64,000 nt of DNA from HdN1 sp052035295 (lineage in GTDB: Bacteria > Pseudomonadota > Gammaproteobacteria > Pseudomonadales > Ketobacteraceae). A program made the translations under genes and the position numbers. Location: NCBI GenBank assembly GCA_052035295.1, contig JBPOHS010000046.1, forward strand, positions 34,414-98,413, given 5' to 3'. Positions 8,045-17,360 of this stretch are shown here, piece by piece. How positions within the stretch are numbered: position 1 is the first letter of the stretch; each line of letters begins with the position of its first letter. The notes below the pieces were generated by a model, which was not told where the DNA came from, searched no databases, and saw nothing but the letters and a program-made list of their open reading frames with translations.

Positions 8045-9580
8045 TCATTCGACCTCGCCAAGGATGTCGTTTTGTGCCGGCAAGCGATAGGTCCAGGTTT
8101 CGGTCAGCGTCTTTTCGCCCACCGTGAGATAACCTCGGACATCCAGCGGGCGACCTTCTGCGGGTTTGGCCAGCATGGACAGGCGCCAGGCTTTCTGGGG
8201 GGCGTTGTACTCGACGTACTGTTCGAGGATCTCGCCCTTTTCCTGGGCAGTGAGCGTCGCCGTCACCGCAGCATCACCCGGAATGCGCGCCAGCTCGCCA
8301 CCGGCGAAGTCAACGATGATCCGATAAGCCCCTTTCACATGGCCGCCGCCAATCAGGTTGCCGTCGCCGATATAGGTGTTCAGGGCATGCCCGATTTTTT
8401 CGGCGGGAAGATTGGCGCTGCCAAAGTTCAGGGTATAACCGATGTAGTAGGGCATGCTCGGGGTCGGTGCCTGACGCGGCGTCCAGAAAGCAACGATGTT
8501 GTCATTGGTTTCTTCCGGCGTGGGCAGTTGTATCAGCACCACATCACCCGGTCCCCAGTTGTTCTCGGGCGTGACCCAGGTGCTGGGGCGTTTGTGATAA
8601 TTTGCCCCGAGATCGCCATAATTGCCAAAGTGGGAATCCCGTTGCAGGACGCCGAAGCCCCTGACATCAGTCGTTGCAAAATAATCCATGGTCAAAGTGG
8701 CAGGATTGATCAGCGGACGCCACAGCCATTCTCCTGTGCCCCCATTCTGGATCAGCAGGCCATCGGAATCGTGAACCTCGCCGCGCCACTCGCCGCGTGG
8801 ACGGGAGGTGTTTTCGCCGTAGAAAAACATGCTGGTGAGCGGGGCAATGCCCAGCATCTTGATGTTGCTGCGAGGAAACAATACCGCGCGCACGTCGACC
8901 TTGGTGGCATCCCCCGGGCTGACACGGAACTGATAGGCGCCGCTCAGGCTAGGGCCATCCAGCAACCCGTACATGACCATGTCCTTGGCCTTGGGGCTTG
9001 GCTTCACCAGCCAGAATTCGGTGAACGAAGGAAACTCTTCGCCGCTCGGCAAACCCGTGTCGACGGCAATTCCCCGGGCAGAAATCCCGAAGGCGTTTTC
9101 CTTGCCTACGCCGCGCAAATAACTGGCACCGGCAAACACCAGGAACTGGTTCTGAATGTCAGCGGTATTGAACGGAAAGGTCAGTTTGAAGCCGGCATAG
9201 CCAAGATCCGGCGGCACCAGTTTCTGCAGCTCCGGATCCGTGAAAACGAAATTTTCCTTGTCGAAATCTAGCGGCTTGGCCTTGTTGCCGCTGACGACAT
9301 TGAGCTTGACGGCGTGCTTATAAAACAGGCCGGGCGGCACCAGCATCACCTGGAATTTTGATTTGCTGTCTTGCCAGAGGCTTTTTTCCGGATTGAACCG
9401 GATATCCTGATACTGGTTATACGTCAGATCCTGCATGAAACGCGGAATCTGCTCAGGCTCCTTGTAGGGTTGAGCCGATAACTGCCGTGCATTTTCGATG
9501 ACATTGTCAAAGCCGAAATTGGCGAACGCCTGCGTGGGGAGCAGAATGGCAAGCCCGATGCTCATTAATGTTCTGCGCAT
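8045..9580 (-). CDS. opgG: Periplasmic glucan biosynthesis protein G
   Basis: OpgG acts in the periplasm and is needed, with OpgH, for synthesis and branching of osmoregulated periplasmic glucans. The 511 residues begin with a cleavable signal peptide ('MRRTLMSIGLAILLPTQAFA') followed directly by 'NFGFDNVIENARQLSAQPY', the conserved start of the mature OpgG/OpgD fold. Further family marks are 'YNQYQDIRFNPEKSLW', 'GASYLRGVGKENAFGISARG', 'FFYGENTSRPRGEWRGEVHDSDG' in sections, and 'VPPGLFYKH'. The length matches the E. coli protein (511 aa). It is the first gene of the opgG-small ORF-opgH unit, which is likely transcribed from the preceding intergenic region. Confidence 0.95.
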   Translation of the reverse strand: MRRTLMSIGLAILLPTQAFANFGFDNVIENARQLSAQPYKEPEQIPRFMQDLTYNQYQDIRFNPEKSLWQDSKSKFQVMLVPPGLFYKHAVKLNVVSGNKAKPLDFDKENFVFTDPELQKLVPPDLGYAGFKLTFPFNTADIQNQFLVFAGASYLRGVGKENAFGISARGIAVDTGLPSGEEFPSFTEFWLVKPSPKAKDMVMYGLLDGPSLSGAYQFRVSPGDATKVDVRAVLFPRSNIKMLGIAPLTSMFFYGENTSRPRGEWRGEVHDSDGLLIQNGGTGEWLWRPLINPATLTMDYFATTDVRGFGVLQRDSHFGNYGDLGANYHKRPSTWVTPENNWGPGDVVLIQLPTPEETNDNIVAFWTPRQAPTPSMPYYIGYTLNFGSANLPAEKIGHALNTYIGDGNLIGGGHVKGAYRIIVDFAGGELARIPGDAAVTATLTAQEKGEILEQYVEYNAPQKAWRLSMLAKPAEGRPLDVRGYLTVGEKTLTETWTYRLPAQNDILGEVE

Positions 9581-9906
9581 TGAACCCGAACTCCTGAAAG
9601 GGCAGCTGCCCGGTGTTGGTCATTGGAAATTGCTGTTGTGCCTGGCGCCTTGCCGCATCTTGCCTTGAAAGAATTCGTGACCACTGCGCGCCTCACGATG
9701 TGCGTGAATGTCATTGTGGCAGGGTTGGCGTAACGGTCAGACTGCACTCGGCAGCGCGTTTGCGGAAGGCGTTTTATGCTTTTGATTATCGCATACCGGC
9801 AAGAATAAATAAGGGCGACGAGAGCAAAAATTGACTGCGGTCGACAGGGACGAGGATCATGATTGATCAACGTCAAAATCCCTGCCGACACGGAGCGAAA
9901 TCGCGA
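9581..9906. other. Intergenic region between purD and opgG
   Basis: This 326-bp gap holds the end of the purD unit and the start region of opgG. On the minus strand an extended -10 candidate (TGCGATAAT, + strand 9785-9793) could drive opgG, but no good -35 accompanies it. A long-loop inverted repeat at 9840-9889 is annotated separately as a likely purD terminator. No gene is supported here. Confidence 0.5.
9840..9889 (-). terminator. Probable terminator downstream of purD
   Basis: In the minus-strand transcript GUCGGCAGGGA pairs with UCCCUGUCGAC (11 bp including one G-U pair) around a loop of about 28 bases. A TTTTT run follows a few bases later. The long loop makes this a moderate call. Confidence 0.5.
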
Positions 9907-11202
9907 TCAACCCTTCAGCGTGCGCTCGCGGGCGATGGCCCGGTGGCCGATATCGCGACGGAAGTACACGTCCTTCCACTGGATTTTATTGACCGTCTGG
10001 TAAGCAATGTTCTGCGCTTCCTGAACGGTTTCACCCAGGCTGGTCACGCAAAGCACACGGCCGCCGTTAGTGACGACATTGCCGCCGACATTTTGCGTGC
10101 CGGCATGAAATACCTTGCAGTTTTCGTCAGCCTGGTCGGGCAGGCCACTGATGACTTCGCCCTTGGCATAATCATCCGGATAACCGCCTGCGGCCATTAC
10201 GACGCCAACAGCGGCGCGTTCATCCCACTGCGCATCGGTTTTGTTCAGCTTGGCATCAAGACCGGCTTGGCACAGGGCGACCAGATCTGACTTCAAGCGC
10301 ATCATGATGGGCTGGGTTTCGGGATCACCGAAACGGCAATTGAATTCCAGTACTTTGGGGGTGCCATCCTTGCCGATCATGAGCCCTGCATAAAGAAAAC
10401 CGGTGTAAGGATGGCCTTCGGCAGCCATACCCTCGACGGTCGGATAAATGACTTCCGCCATGATGCGCGCATGAATGTCGGGGGTCACGACCGGTGCCGG
10501 AGAGTAGGCTCCCATGCCGCCGGTATTGGGGCCTTTGTCACCATCATCCCGCGCCTTGTGATCCTGGCTGGTCGCCAATGGCAGTGCGTGAACACCATCG
10601 ACCATGCAGATGAAACTGGCTTCTTCGCCCACCAGGAACTCTTCAACCACCACGCGGTGACCGGCGTCGCCAAACTTGTTGCCCGCCAGCATGTCCTGCA
10701 CGGCGGCAATGGCTTCTTCGACTGTCTCCGCCAGAATCACGCCCTTGCCTGCGGCCAGCCCGTCAGCCTTCACGACGATGGGCGCCCCATGCTTGCGGAT
10801 ATAGGCAACGGCGGGTTCGATCTCGGTAAAATTCTGGTACTTGGCGGTGGGGATGCGATGACGCGCGAGGAAATCCTTGGCAAAAGCCTTGGAGCCTTCG
10901 AGTTGGGCAGCGTTTTGCGTCGGGCCGAAAATTTTCAGGCCGGCGGCACGAAACGCATCGACCACACCAATGACCAAGGGGGCTTCGGGGCCAACAATGG
11001 TCAGCCCGACGTTATTGGCCTGCGCAAACGCGAGCAGGGCAGCAACGTCGGTCGCAGCGATCGCAACATTCTCCACGCCGGCTTCCAGCGCACTGCCAGC
11101 GTTACCGGGGGCAACGAAAACGGTGTCAACCTGGGGTGATTGTTTTACCTTCCAGGCCAGGGCGTGTTCGCGACCGCCGTTACCAATGATCAATACGTTC
11201 AT
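9907..11202 (-). CDS. purD: Phosphoribosylamine-glycine ligase
   Basis: PurD catalyses ATP-dependent joining of glycine to 5-phosphoribosylamine, the second step of de novo purine synthesis. The 431-residue protein starts with 'MNVLIIGNGGREHALAWK', the conserved N-domain, and contains the ATP-grasp core: 'PIVVKADGLAAGKGVILA', 'VEEFLVGEEASFICMVDG' and the substrate loop 'GPNTGGMGAYSPAP', then 'LEFNCRFGDPETQ'. Length and motifs are complete. It lies 62 bp downstream of purH in the same direction, the usual purHD order, so the two are probably cotranscribed. Confidence 0.98.
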   Translation of the reverse strand: MNVLIIGNGGREHALAWKVKQSPQVDTVFVAPGNAGSALEAGVENVAIAATDVAALLAFAQANNVGLTIVGPEAPLVIGVVDAFRAAGLKIFGPTQNAAQLEGSKAFAKDFLARHRIPTAKYQNFTEIEPAVAYIRKHGAPIVVKADGLAAGKGVILAETVEEAIAAVQDMLAGNKFGDAGHRVVVEEFLVGEEASFICMVDGVHALPLATSQDHKARDDGDKGPNTGGMGAYSPAPVVTPDIHARIMAEVIYPTVEGMAAEGHPYTGFLYAGLMIGKDGTPKVLEFNCRFGDPETQPIMMRLKSDLVALCQAGLDAKLNKTDAQWDERAAVGVVMAAGGYPDDYAKGEVISGLPDQADENCKVFHAGTQNVGGNVVTNGGRVLCVTSLGETVQEAQNIAYQTVNKIQWKDVYFRRDIGHRAIARERTLKG

Positions 11203-11264
11203 GCGAAATAATCCTCTGTTTTTGCCGTTCTAGCGGGCGCCAGCAAGTCACTGGGCCAACAGTA

Positions 11265-12833
11265 TTAATGCCGGAAATGGCGCATCCCGGTGAACACCAT
11301 CGCCATGCCAGCCTCGTCGGCGGCGGCAATGACTTCTTCGTCGCGGATGGAGCCACCGGGTTGGATGACAGCCGTGATGCCAGCCTGGGCTGCGGCGTCA
11401 ATGCCATCCCGGAACGGAAAGAAAGCGTCGGATGCCATCACTGAGCCAGCCACCTGCAAGCCTTCATCGGCGGCTTTGATACCGGCAATCTTCGCACTGT
11501 ACACGCGGCTCATCTGGCCCGCGCCGACACCAATAGTCTGCAGGTTCTTGGCATAGACGATGGCGTTGGATTTGACGAATTTCGCGACTTTCCAGGTAAA
11601 CAGCAGATCGCGCATTTCTTCTTCGGTCGGCGCACGGCGGGTGACGACCTTGAGATCGGCCGGCACCACCATGCCATTGTCACGTTCCTGTATCAGCAGG
11701 CCGCCATTGACACGCTTGAAGTCGAACCCTGCGGCACGCTCAACACCCCATTGGCCACAGGCCAGGACGCGTACATTGGTTTTCTGCGCGAGTATCGGCA
11801 GGGCGTCCTCGGCGACCGAAGGCGCAATGATGACTTCGACGAACTGTTTGTCGACAATCGTCTTGGCGGTGACTGCATCGAGCGGCTTGTTGAAGGCAAT
11901 GATGCCGCCGAAAGCCGAGGTCGGGTCGGTCTGGAATGCACGCAAGTACGCTTCCAGCAGGTTGGCACCGATGGCAACGCCGCAGGGGTTGGCGTGTTTC
12001 ACGATGACACAGGCCGGCTCTTCGAAACTTTTCACACACTCCAGTGCGGCATCGGTGTCAGCCACGTTGTTGTAGGAAAGCTCCTTGCCTTGCACCTGGC
12101 GTGCGGTGGACACGGACGGCTCAGCCGGTGCGTGTTCACGGTAGAAAGCAGCGGTCTGGTGCGGGTTTTCGCCATAGCGCATGGACTGCACGCGCACGAA
12201 CTGCTGGTTGAAAGTGCGGGGATATGAGCCGCGCTCGTGCTGTTCATTGAGGCTGCCCAGATAGTTGGCAATGGCCCCGTCGTAGTAGGCCGTGTGTTCG
12301 AAAGCGGCTACGGCGAGTTCAAATCGGGTTTGGTCGGAGACGGCACCGGCGTTGGCGCGCATTTCGGCGATGATGCGATTGTAGTCGCCGGCATTGACGA
12401 CAATGCTGACCCACTTGTGGTTTTTTGCTGCCGAGCGAACCATGGTCGGCCCACCAATATCAATGTTCTCAATGGCGGTTTCAAAATCACAGCCGGGTTT
12501 GGCGATCGTCGCCTCGAACGGATAGAGATTCACGACCACCATGTCGATGGCGGAAATGCCATGCTCACCCATGACCGCGTCATCGGTGCCGCGACGACCC
12601 AGAATGCCGCCATGAACCTTGGGGTGCAGTGTTTTGACGCGTCCGTCCATCATTTCCGGAAAGCCCGTGTAATCGGAAATTTCGATCGCTGGAACGCCAT
12701 TGTCTTTCAGTAGTTTGAAAGTGCCGCCGGTAGAAAGAATCTCTACGCCCAGGGCGGAAAGTTGGCGAGCGAAGTCGAGAATACCGGTTTTGTCGGAGAC
12801 GCTGATCAGCGCGCGTTTGACGGGTCTATTCAT
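11265..12833 (-). CDS. purH: Bifunctional AICAR formyltransferase / IMP cyclohydrolase
   Basis: PurH performs the last two steps of IMP synthesis: formyl transfer to AICAR, then ring closure. The 522 residues have the N-terminal MGS-like cyclohydrolase domain ('RALISVSDKTGILDFARQL', 'STGGTFKLLKDNGV', 'DGRVKTLHPKVHGG') and the C-terminal transformylase domain with 'RYGENPHQTAAFY', 'KHANPCGVA', 'SDAFFPFRDGID' and the C-terminal 'VFTGMRHFRH' that typifies the family. It begins about 190 bp after fis and heads a purH-purD unit. Confidence 0.98.
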   Translation of the reverse strand: MNRPVKRALISVSDKTGILDFARQLSALGVEILSTGGTFKLLKDNGVPAIEISDYTGFPEMMDGRVKTLHPKVHGGILGRRGTDDAVMGEHGISAIDMVVVNLYPFEATIAKPGCDFETAIENIDIGGPTMVRSAAKNHKWVSIVVNAGDYNRIIAEMRANAGAVSDQTRFELAVAAFEHTAYYDGAIANYLGSLNEQHERGSYPRTFNQQFVRVQSMRYGENPHQTAAFYREHAPAEPSVSTARQVQGKELSYNNVADTDAALECVKSFEEPACVIVKHANPCGVAIGANLLEAYLRAFQTDPTSAFGGIIAFNKPLDAVTAKTIVDKQFVEVIIAPSVAEDALPILAQKTNVRVLACGQWGVERAAGFDFKRVNGGLLIQERDNGMVVPADLKVVTRRAPTEEEMRDLLFTWKVAKFVKSNAIVYAKNLQTIGVGAGQMSRVYSAKIAGIKAADEGLQVAGSVMASDAFFPFRDGIDAAAQAGITAVIQPGGSIRDEEVIAAADEAGMAMVFTGMRHFRH

Positions 12834-12991
12834 GATGGAGGGTGCTCACTGTGCTGCAGGATACAGAAATGCAACGGCCGGGGCTGTGCGTCAGGCGCGC
12901 ATTGTATTCGCAAACGGGTGAACTTTTAAGGCGGGAGGGAGAAAAAATAAGGAATAGCAGGCGCGAAAAGGCTGCTGAAATGGAGGTAACA

Positions 12992-13011
12992 CGCCACGCG
13001 GATGCGTGGCG
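12992..13011 (-). terminator. Hairpin downstream of fis
   Basis: CGCCACGC and GCGTGGCG form an 8-bp perfect stem with a 4-base loop, 11 bp after the fis stop codon. The minus strand continues TGTTACC without a U-tract, so this could be a weak terminator or an mRNA-stabilising hairpin. Confidence 0.45.
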
Positions 13012-13022
13012 GCTGGCTACGA

Positions 13023-13352
13023 TCAGATCAAACCGTAAGTCTTGAGCTTTTTGCGCAAGGTGCCACGGTTGAGACCGAGAATGATCGACGCTTTCGTCTG
13101 GTTGCCACGGGTGTAATCCATGACGGTTTCCAGAAGAGGCGCTTCAACCTCGGATAGAACCATCTGATAAACGTCAGTAACCGGCTGACCATCAAGATGC
13201 TGGAAATAGTTTTTCAGCGCCTTGTGAACGTTGTCGCGAATGGTCTGCGAGTTTTGGTCTGGCGTAATCAGATGCTGCCGCAGCGCTTCCAGCGCGGCAG
13301 AAGGCTTGATCGTGTCCAGTGAAGTATCGTCTTTGATGTTGGTGGTGCTCAT
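13023..13352 (-). CDS. fis: DNA-binding protein Fis
   Basis: Fis is a small homodimeric nucleoid protein that bends DNA and adjusts rRNA promoters, recombination and supercoiling. The 109-residue product ends in the invariant helix-turn-helix 'NQTKASIILGLNRGTLRKKL' and has the 'VYQMVLSEVEAPLLETVMDY' dimerisation helices. It is about 10 residues longer at the N terminus than the 98-aa E. coli protein, as is common in Pseudomonas-like genomes. Its ATG overlaps the dusB stop by 4 bp, the conserved dusB-fis coupling. Confidence 0.97.
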   Translation of the reverse strand: MSTTNIKDDTSLDTIKPSAALEALRQHLITPDQNSQTIRDNVHKALKNYFQHLDGQPVTDVYQMVLSEVEAPLLETVMDYTRGNQTKASIILGLNRGTLRKKLKTYGLI

Positions 13353-14347
13353 GCCGCCATTACCTCTCCCTCGATTAGTTGCTCAAAGAATTCCTGAGCA
13401 CTGGCGAGTTGTTGGGTTGCCGTTTCTAATTGGTTGAACGCCTTCCGGAATGCGCTTCCACCCTCACGGTGTTCTACGTACCAACCCAAATGCTTGCGGG
13501 CGATGCGTAGTCCCAGATAGTCGCCGTAGAAATCATAGAGGCTCTGCAGGTGATCCAGCATGACATCTCTGACTTCCCGCAACATTGGCGGAGGAAGTTC
13601 AGTCCCTGTCTTCAGGTAGTGAGCGATCTCTCTGAAAATCCATGGATTTCCTTGGGCGCCCCTACCGACCATAATACCATCGGCAGCTGTATGGTCTAGC
13701 ACTTCTTTAGCCTTTTGAGGCGAAGAAATGTCGCCGTTGGCCAGCACCGGAATTGTCACGGCTGCCTTGATGTCGGCAATCGTGTCGTATTCGGCACTGC
13801 CCCGGAAAGCGCAGGCGCGGGTTCTGCCATGTACTGCAAGAGCAGCGACCCCGACATCTTGTGCAATCGTGGCGATGCGTACGCCATTGCGGTTCGCGTG
13901 ATCCCATCCGGTACGGATTTTGAGGGTCACAGGAACGTTCACGGCTTTGACTACGCAGCTGAGGATGCGTTCAACCAGTTCTTCATCTTTAAGCAGCGCC
14001 GAGCCCGCGGCCTTGCTGCATACCTTTTTGGCCGGGCACCCCATATTGATATCAATAATGTGTGCGCCCAGGTCCACATTCGCGCGGGCAGCGTCAGCCA
14101 TCATTTGTGGGTCCCACCCAACGATCTGAACCGACCGTGGTTCGGGTTCGCCATCATGCCTGATGCGTTGACTGCCTTTGCGTGTACGCAGAAGCCTTGT
14201 ATCGCTGGCGACCATTTCCGACACTACCAACCCGGCTCCCAGGCGCCGACAGAGTGTACGGAAGGGGAGGTCTGTCACCCCTGCCATGGGTGCCAAGACT
14301 ACCGGGCTGGAAATCGGATACGGGCCGATGAAGAAGGGGGCTCGCAT
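13349..14347 (-). CDS. dusB: tRNA-dihydrouridine synthase B
   Basis: DusB is an FMN enzyme that reduces specific uridines to dihydrouridine in tRNA. The 332 residues include 'PVVLAPMAGVTDLPFRTLCR', 'DINMGCPAKKVCSKAAGSAL' with the catalytic Cys, 'VTLKIRTGWD', 'LAVHGRTR' and 'PVLANGDI', all standard for the TIM-barrel Dus family, plus the FMN phosphate motif 'GIMVGRGAQGNPWIF'. It precedes fis with a 4-bp stop/start overlap. The 141-bp gap upstream separates it from the DUF3426 gene and may hold the dusB-fis promoter. Confidence 0.97.
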   Translation of the reverse strand: MRAPFFIGPYPISSPVVLAPMAGVTDLPFRTLCRRLGAGLVVSEMVASDTRLLRTRKGSQRIRHDGEPEPRSVQIVGWDPQMMADAARANVDLGAHIIDINMGCPAKKVCSKAAGSALLKDEELVERILSCVVKAVNVPVTLKIRTGWDHANRNGVRIATIAQDVGVAALAVHGRTRACAFRGSAEYDTIADIKAAVTIPVLANGDISSPQKAKEVLDHTAADGIMVGRGAQGNPWIFREIAHYLKTGTELPPPMLREVRDVMLDHLQSLYDFYGDYLGLRIARKHLGWYVEHREGGSAFRKAFNQLETATQQLASAQEFFEQLIEGEVMAA

Positions 14348-14488
14348 AAACAGGTTCCCGCCTAATAGTCTTAGTCAATACTCAAAGAGCAACTTATGAT
14401 AACGTCTTTTAAATGCCCAAGAAAGGCAGAAATACAAATTTAAAAATGACCCGCAGTCGGCGTCATTACTGGCGTTGTGCGCATTTCC

Positions 14489-16210
14489 CTACTCTTGTGC
14501 GGGCAAATAACGGAGACGGTAATTGGCGGCCTTGGGGCCGGGATCGACAATTTCCAGGCCAATGTGGAAGGGGGTGTTTGGAGGCATGTTTTTGCGGTCT
14601 ATTGCGGGATCGTTGATGTATTCGTGGGGAAGGAATCCGCGGCTTGCCACCACGTTCTGATTGAGGTCTTCGAACGTCAGTTCGATGACGGGAAAGGGCT
14701 GGCTGAAGTCGGCTTCATTGGAAATATTGAAATCGACTGAAAGCGCGTTGGCCACGGACGGGTGTGAACGCACGACCAGATTGTTCCCCCTGATTTTGCT
14801 GGTGTCGGATTGTGAAGGCAGCGTGCACCCGATTTTTTCGCACGCCAGGGCATATAACGGACGCAGTTGGGGGCGACGGGCGTAATCTTCAAACTTGAAA
14901 TAGGCCACTTGCGCGAGTAATGCGACCAGCAAGACCAGACTGCCGGTGGCAAACAGGAAGGTCTTGAAACGATTGGGGCGGGGCGCTTGTTCCATTGCCA
15001 ACTGGGCGGCATGGGCCCGCACTTTGGCGGCGATGTCCGCCGAGGACATCTTGGGCGGCGGCTCCGGCATGTTCTCCATTTCGCTGAGCGCGCCGACGGC
15101 GTCTTCCAGGTTGATTTCCTCGATATCGAGGGCGTCGTTTTCGAGGTCGCCCAGGAAGTCGTTGCCGAAACTGGACAGGGTGCTGTCCGTGTCGTTACCA
15201 AAATTGTCGTCGCCGAGAGGGTCATCGTTGTCGAAGCGGCGGATCTCGGTGGTGGGCGCGCGCGAATGCCGATCCCGTGCCTTCTGCAGGGCTTCATCCT
15301 TGCTGCGAGACAAGGGGCGGGCAGCGAACATCGTGGGTTCGTCTTCCTTGTCGTCTTCGAGCGAGAAATCGAAGGAATCCATACGAGAGATGCTCGGCCC
15401 GGGCTTGTCGCCCTCGAGTTCTTCGAGCATGGCTTTGGCCCAGGATTCGTCGACATCGGCAGACAGCTTTTCCTGTTCCTCTTCGATTTCGTCGATGCTG
15501 AACGGGTCGTTGGAAAACCCTTTCAGTCCCAGACTCTTGAAGGAGTCGCTCAGCTCTTCTTCGAGGCGTCTGGGCTTGGCGCTGACACGCGAGCTGGAGG
15601 CTGTGTGCGCACGACTTTGTGTCAGGTCGGGTTCCGAAAATATTTCGTCTCCGCTCTGGATGGAGCTGAAGCTCGTGTTCGAAGGAGTGGCGGGCGTTGA
15701 AACGCGCTTTTTCAGGGGCGAAATGTCGGGCTCGTCATCGTCTTCGAGATTTTCGCCCAGCTCTTCGAGCAACTGCTTGGCCCAGTCTTCACTGCTGCCG
15801 GATTTGGCTTTTTCCTGCGGTTTGGCCGCAGTCGAGGTGTCGTCATCGAAACTCAGGCCGGTGTCATCTTCGGGAACCCCATCCACCAGCTTTTTGTGGT
15901 AATCGTCTGCCAGCAGGTCTTCGTCCGGGCCGGGAAGATCAAAGTCCACACTGTTGTAGGCATCCAGGCCACCCACTTCATCGATATTGAAGTCGGCCAT
16001 TGGATCGGGTGCCGGCGCTTGCTGGCTGGGGGGCGGGGGAGGCGGAATGATCTCTTCCACCACAGCCGTCTTGACGATGTATTCGCTGGCATGGAAAACC
16101 TGATAGCACGCACCACAGCGTACAGCACCTCCGGCGATTTGCAGGTGCTGCTGTGACAGTCGAAACGTAGTGCCGCAGTGCGGGCATTTTGTCAGGAGTT
16201 GTTCAGCCAT
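14489..16210 (-). CDS. Zinc-ribbon and DUF3426 domain membrane protein
   Basis: A 573-residue protein of unknown function found between prmA and dusB in many gammaproteobacteria. The N terminus is an MJ0042-type zinc finger ('KCPHCGTTFRLS' and 'VRCGACYQVFHA', two CxxC pairs). A long low-complexity acidic linker follows (about 60-420, rich in Asp, Glu and Ser), with repeated 'SWAKAMLEELEGD/DWAKQLLEELGEN' elements. One transmembrane helix ('FLFATGSLVLLVALLAQVAY', about 430-450) precedes the C-terminal DUF3426 domain ending in 'ANYRLRYLPA'. Topology is likely zinc finger inside, DUF3426 in the periplasm. It lies in the accB-accC-prmA-to-purD direction. The repeated acidic 'LLEEL' elements could be protein-binding motifs. 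Confidence 0.87.
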   Translation of the reverse strand: MAEQLLTKCPHCGTTFRLSQQHLQIAGGAVRCGACYQVFHASEYIVKTAVVEEIIPPPPPPSQQAPAPDPMADFNIDEVGGLDAYNSVDFDLPGPDEDLLADDYHKKLVDGVPEDDTGLSFDDDTSTAAKPQEKAKSGSSEDWAKQLLEELGENLEDDDEPDISPLKKRVSTPATPSNTSFSSIQSGDEIFSEPDLTQSRAHTASSSRVSAKPRRLEEELSDSFKSLGLKGFSNDPFSIDEIEEEQEKLSADVDESWAKAMLEELEGDKPGPSISRMDSFDFSLEDDKEDEPTMFAARPLSRSKDEALQKARDRHSRAPTTEIRRFDNDDPLGDDNFGNDTDSTLSSFGNDFLGDLENDALDIEEINLEDAVGALSEMENMPEPPPKMSSADIAAKVRAHAAQLAMEQAPRPNRFKTFLFATGSLVLLVALLAQVAYFKFEDYARRPQLRPLYALACEKIGCTLPSQSDTSKIRGNNLVVRSHPSVANALSVDFNISNEADFSQPFPVIELTFEDLNQNVVASRGFLPHEYINDPAIDRKNMPPNTPFHIGLEIVDPGPKAANYRLRYLPAQE

Positions 16211-16330
16211 CTTTTTATGTTAGTCAGTATTTTGTGATGGGGCAGGCTGTTAGAGATTGTAGTGGCCTTATCCGGTTAGCGATAGTCCCTGATGCTTTTG
16301 TGCGAATGTTCCCGTTGTTTCCGACGCGGA

Positions 16331-17206
16331 TCAGCGACGGGTTCCGCTGATTCTGACCCATTCCTCGCGCTGACTGACCGGGGCCAGGTCAAAATAGGGA
16401 GCATAGGCATCAAGGACGCTTTGCGCCTGATGGTCGAGAATGCCCGACAGCGCAATACATCCGCCGGGTTTGACGAGACCGGAAAGGCGGGGCGCCAGCT
16501 CGACCAAGGGGCCGGCGAGGATGTTGGCGACCAGCACGTCGCAGGGCGCACCCTTGAAACGCTCGGGGCTGACGATATCGAGGCGGTCTTGCACGTCATT
16601 GCGTTCCGCATTTTGGCGGGTCGCCAGCAGGGCTTGCGGATCGTTGTCGACACCGACGACCTGACGTGCACCCAGCAGTAGCGCTGCAATGGCGAGAATT
16701 CCCGAGCCGCAACCGTAATCGACCACCTCTGCGTTCTGCAAAGGCGCGCCATCGAGCCATTCCAGGCAAAGGGCCGTGGTCGGGTGAGTGCCGGTACCGA
16801 AAGCCAGCCCGGGGTCGAGCTTCATGATGACCGCATCGGGTTCCGGCGCTTCGCGCCAGGTCGGAACGACCCACAGGCGTTGGCCGAAACGCATGGGGTG
16901 GTAGTTATCCATCCATTCGCGTTCCCAGTCCTTGTCTTCCAACGCTTCGATGCGGAAAGGTCCTTGCAGGTCGGGGAAGCGGTTTTGCAGTGCAACGGCG
17001 GCCAGCTCGACGTTGGCTTCGGCTTCGAACAGGGCGGTGACGGTGATGTCATCCCATAGCGGTGTCGCGCCGGGCGGTGGCTCGAACAGCGGTTGGTCGC
17101 CGGAGTCCTGGAGAGTGATGGCGACGGCGCCGAGATCCATCAGGAAGTCTTCGGCTTTGGGGGCCAGTTTGCTGGAGGCTTGGAGCTTGAGTTGGATCCA
17201 GGGCAT
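16331..17206 (-). CDS. prmA: Ribosomal protein L11 methyltransferase
   Basis: PrmA methylates ribosomal protein L11 using S-adenosylmethionine. From the chosen ATG the protein has 291 residues and starts 'MPWIQLKLQASSKLAPKAED', matching the family's conserved 'MPWIQ' opening, which is why I trim a 22-residue in-frame extension. The SAM-binding motif 'VVDYGCGSGILAIAALLLGA', 'LDPGLAFGTGTHPTT' and 'DVLVANILAGPL' (NxL motif) are present. It follows accC after a strong terminator, so it probably has its own promoter. Confidence 0.96.
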   Translation of the reverse strand: MPWIQLKLQASSKLAPKAEDFLMDLGAVAITLQDSGDQPLFEPPPGATPLWDDITVTALFEAEANVELAAVALQNRFPDLQGPFRIEALEDKDWEREWMDNYHPMRFGQRLWVVPTWREAPEPDAVIMKLDPGLAFGTGTHPTTALCLEWLDGAPLQNAEVVDYGCGSGILAIAALLLGARQVVGVDNDPQALLATRQNAERNDVQDRLDIVSPERFKGAPCDVLVANILAGPLVELAPRLSGLVKPGGCIALSGILDHQAQSVLDAYAPYFDLAPVSQREEWVRISGTRR

Positions 17207-17288
17207 CGGGGGACCATCTTCTGTATCGGTTGTGATGGCGGGCATCTTAGCGGGTTCACTGGGGCGTGCCAAATCTGTAAGGCATAAA

Positions 17289-17323
17289 AAAGGGGCAGAT
17301 TTCTCGTGAAAATCTGCCCCTTT
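17289..17323 (-). terminator. Rho-independent terminator after accC
   Basis: AAAGGGGCAGATTT and AAATCTGCCCCTTT are perfect 14-bp arms with a 7-base loop. On the minus strand the stem is followed by a run of T, which is the orientation of accB-accC. It separates accC from prmA. Confidence 0.88.
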
Positions 17324-17360
17324 CTGGTGCCGTTACGCCGGCCACGTCTGTTTTACAGAA

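Noticed and set aside
8036..9271. Plus-strand ORF of 411 residues opposite opgG
   Set aside because: Antisense to a complete OpgG with signal peptide and family motifs; no domain of its own.
12909..12920. PurR-like half-site CGCAAACGGGTG upstream of purH
   Set aside because: Only about 7 of 11 conserved positions match and the second half of the palindrome is missing.
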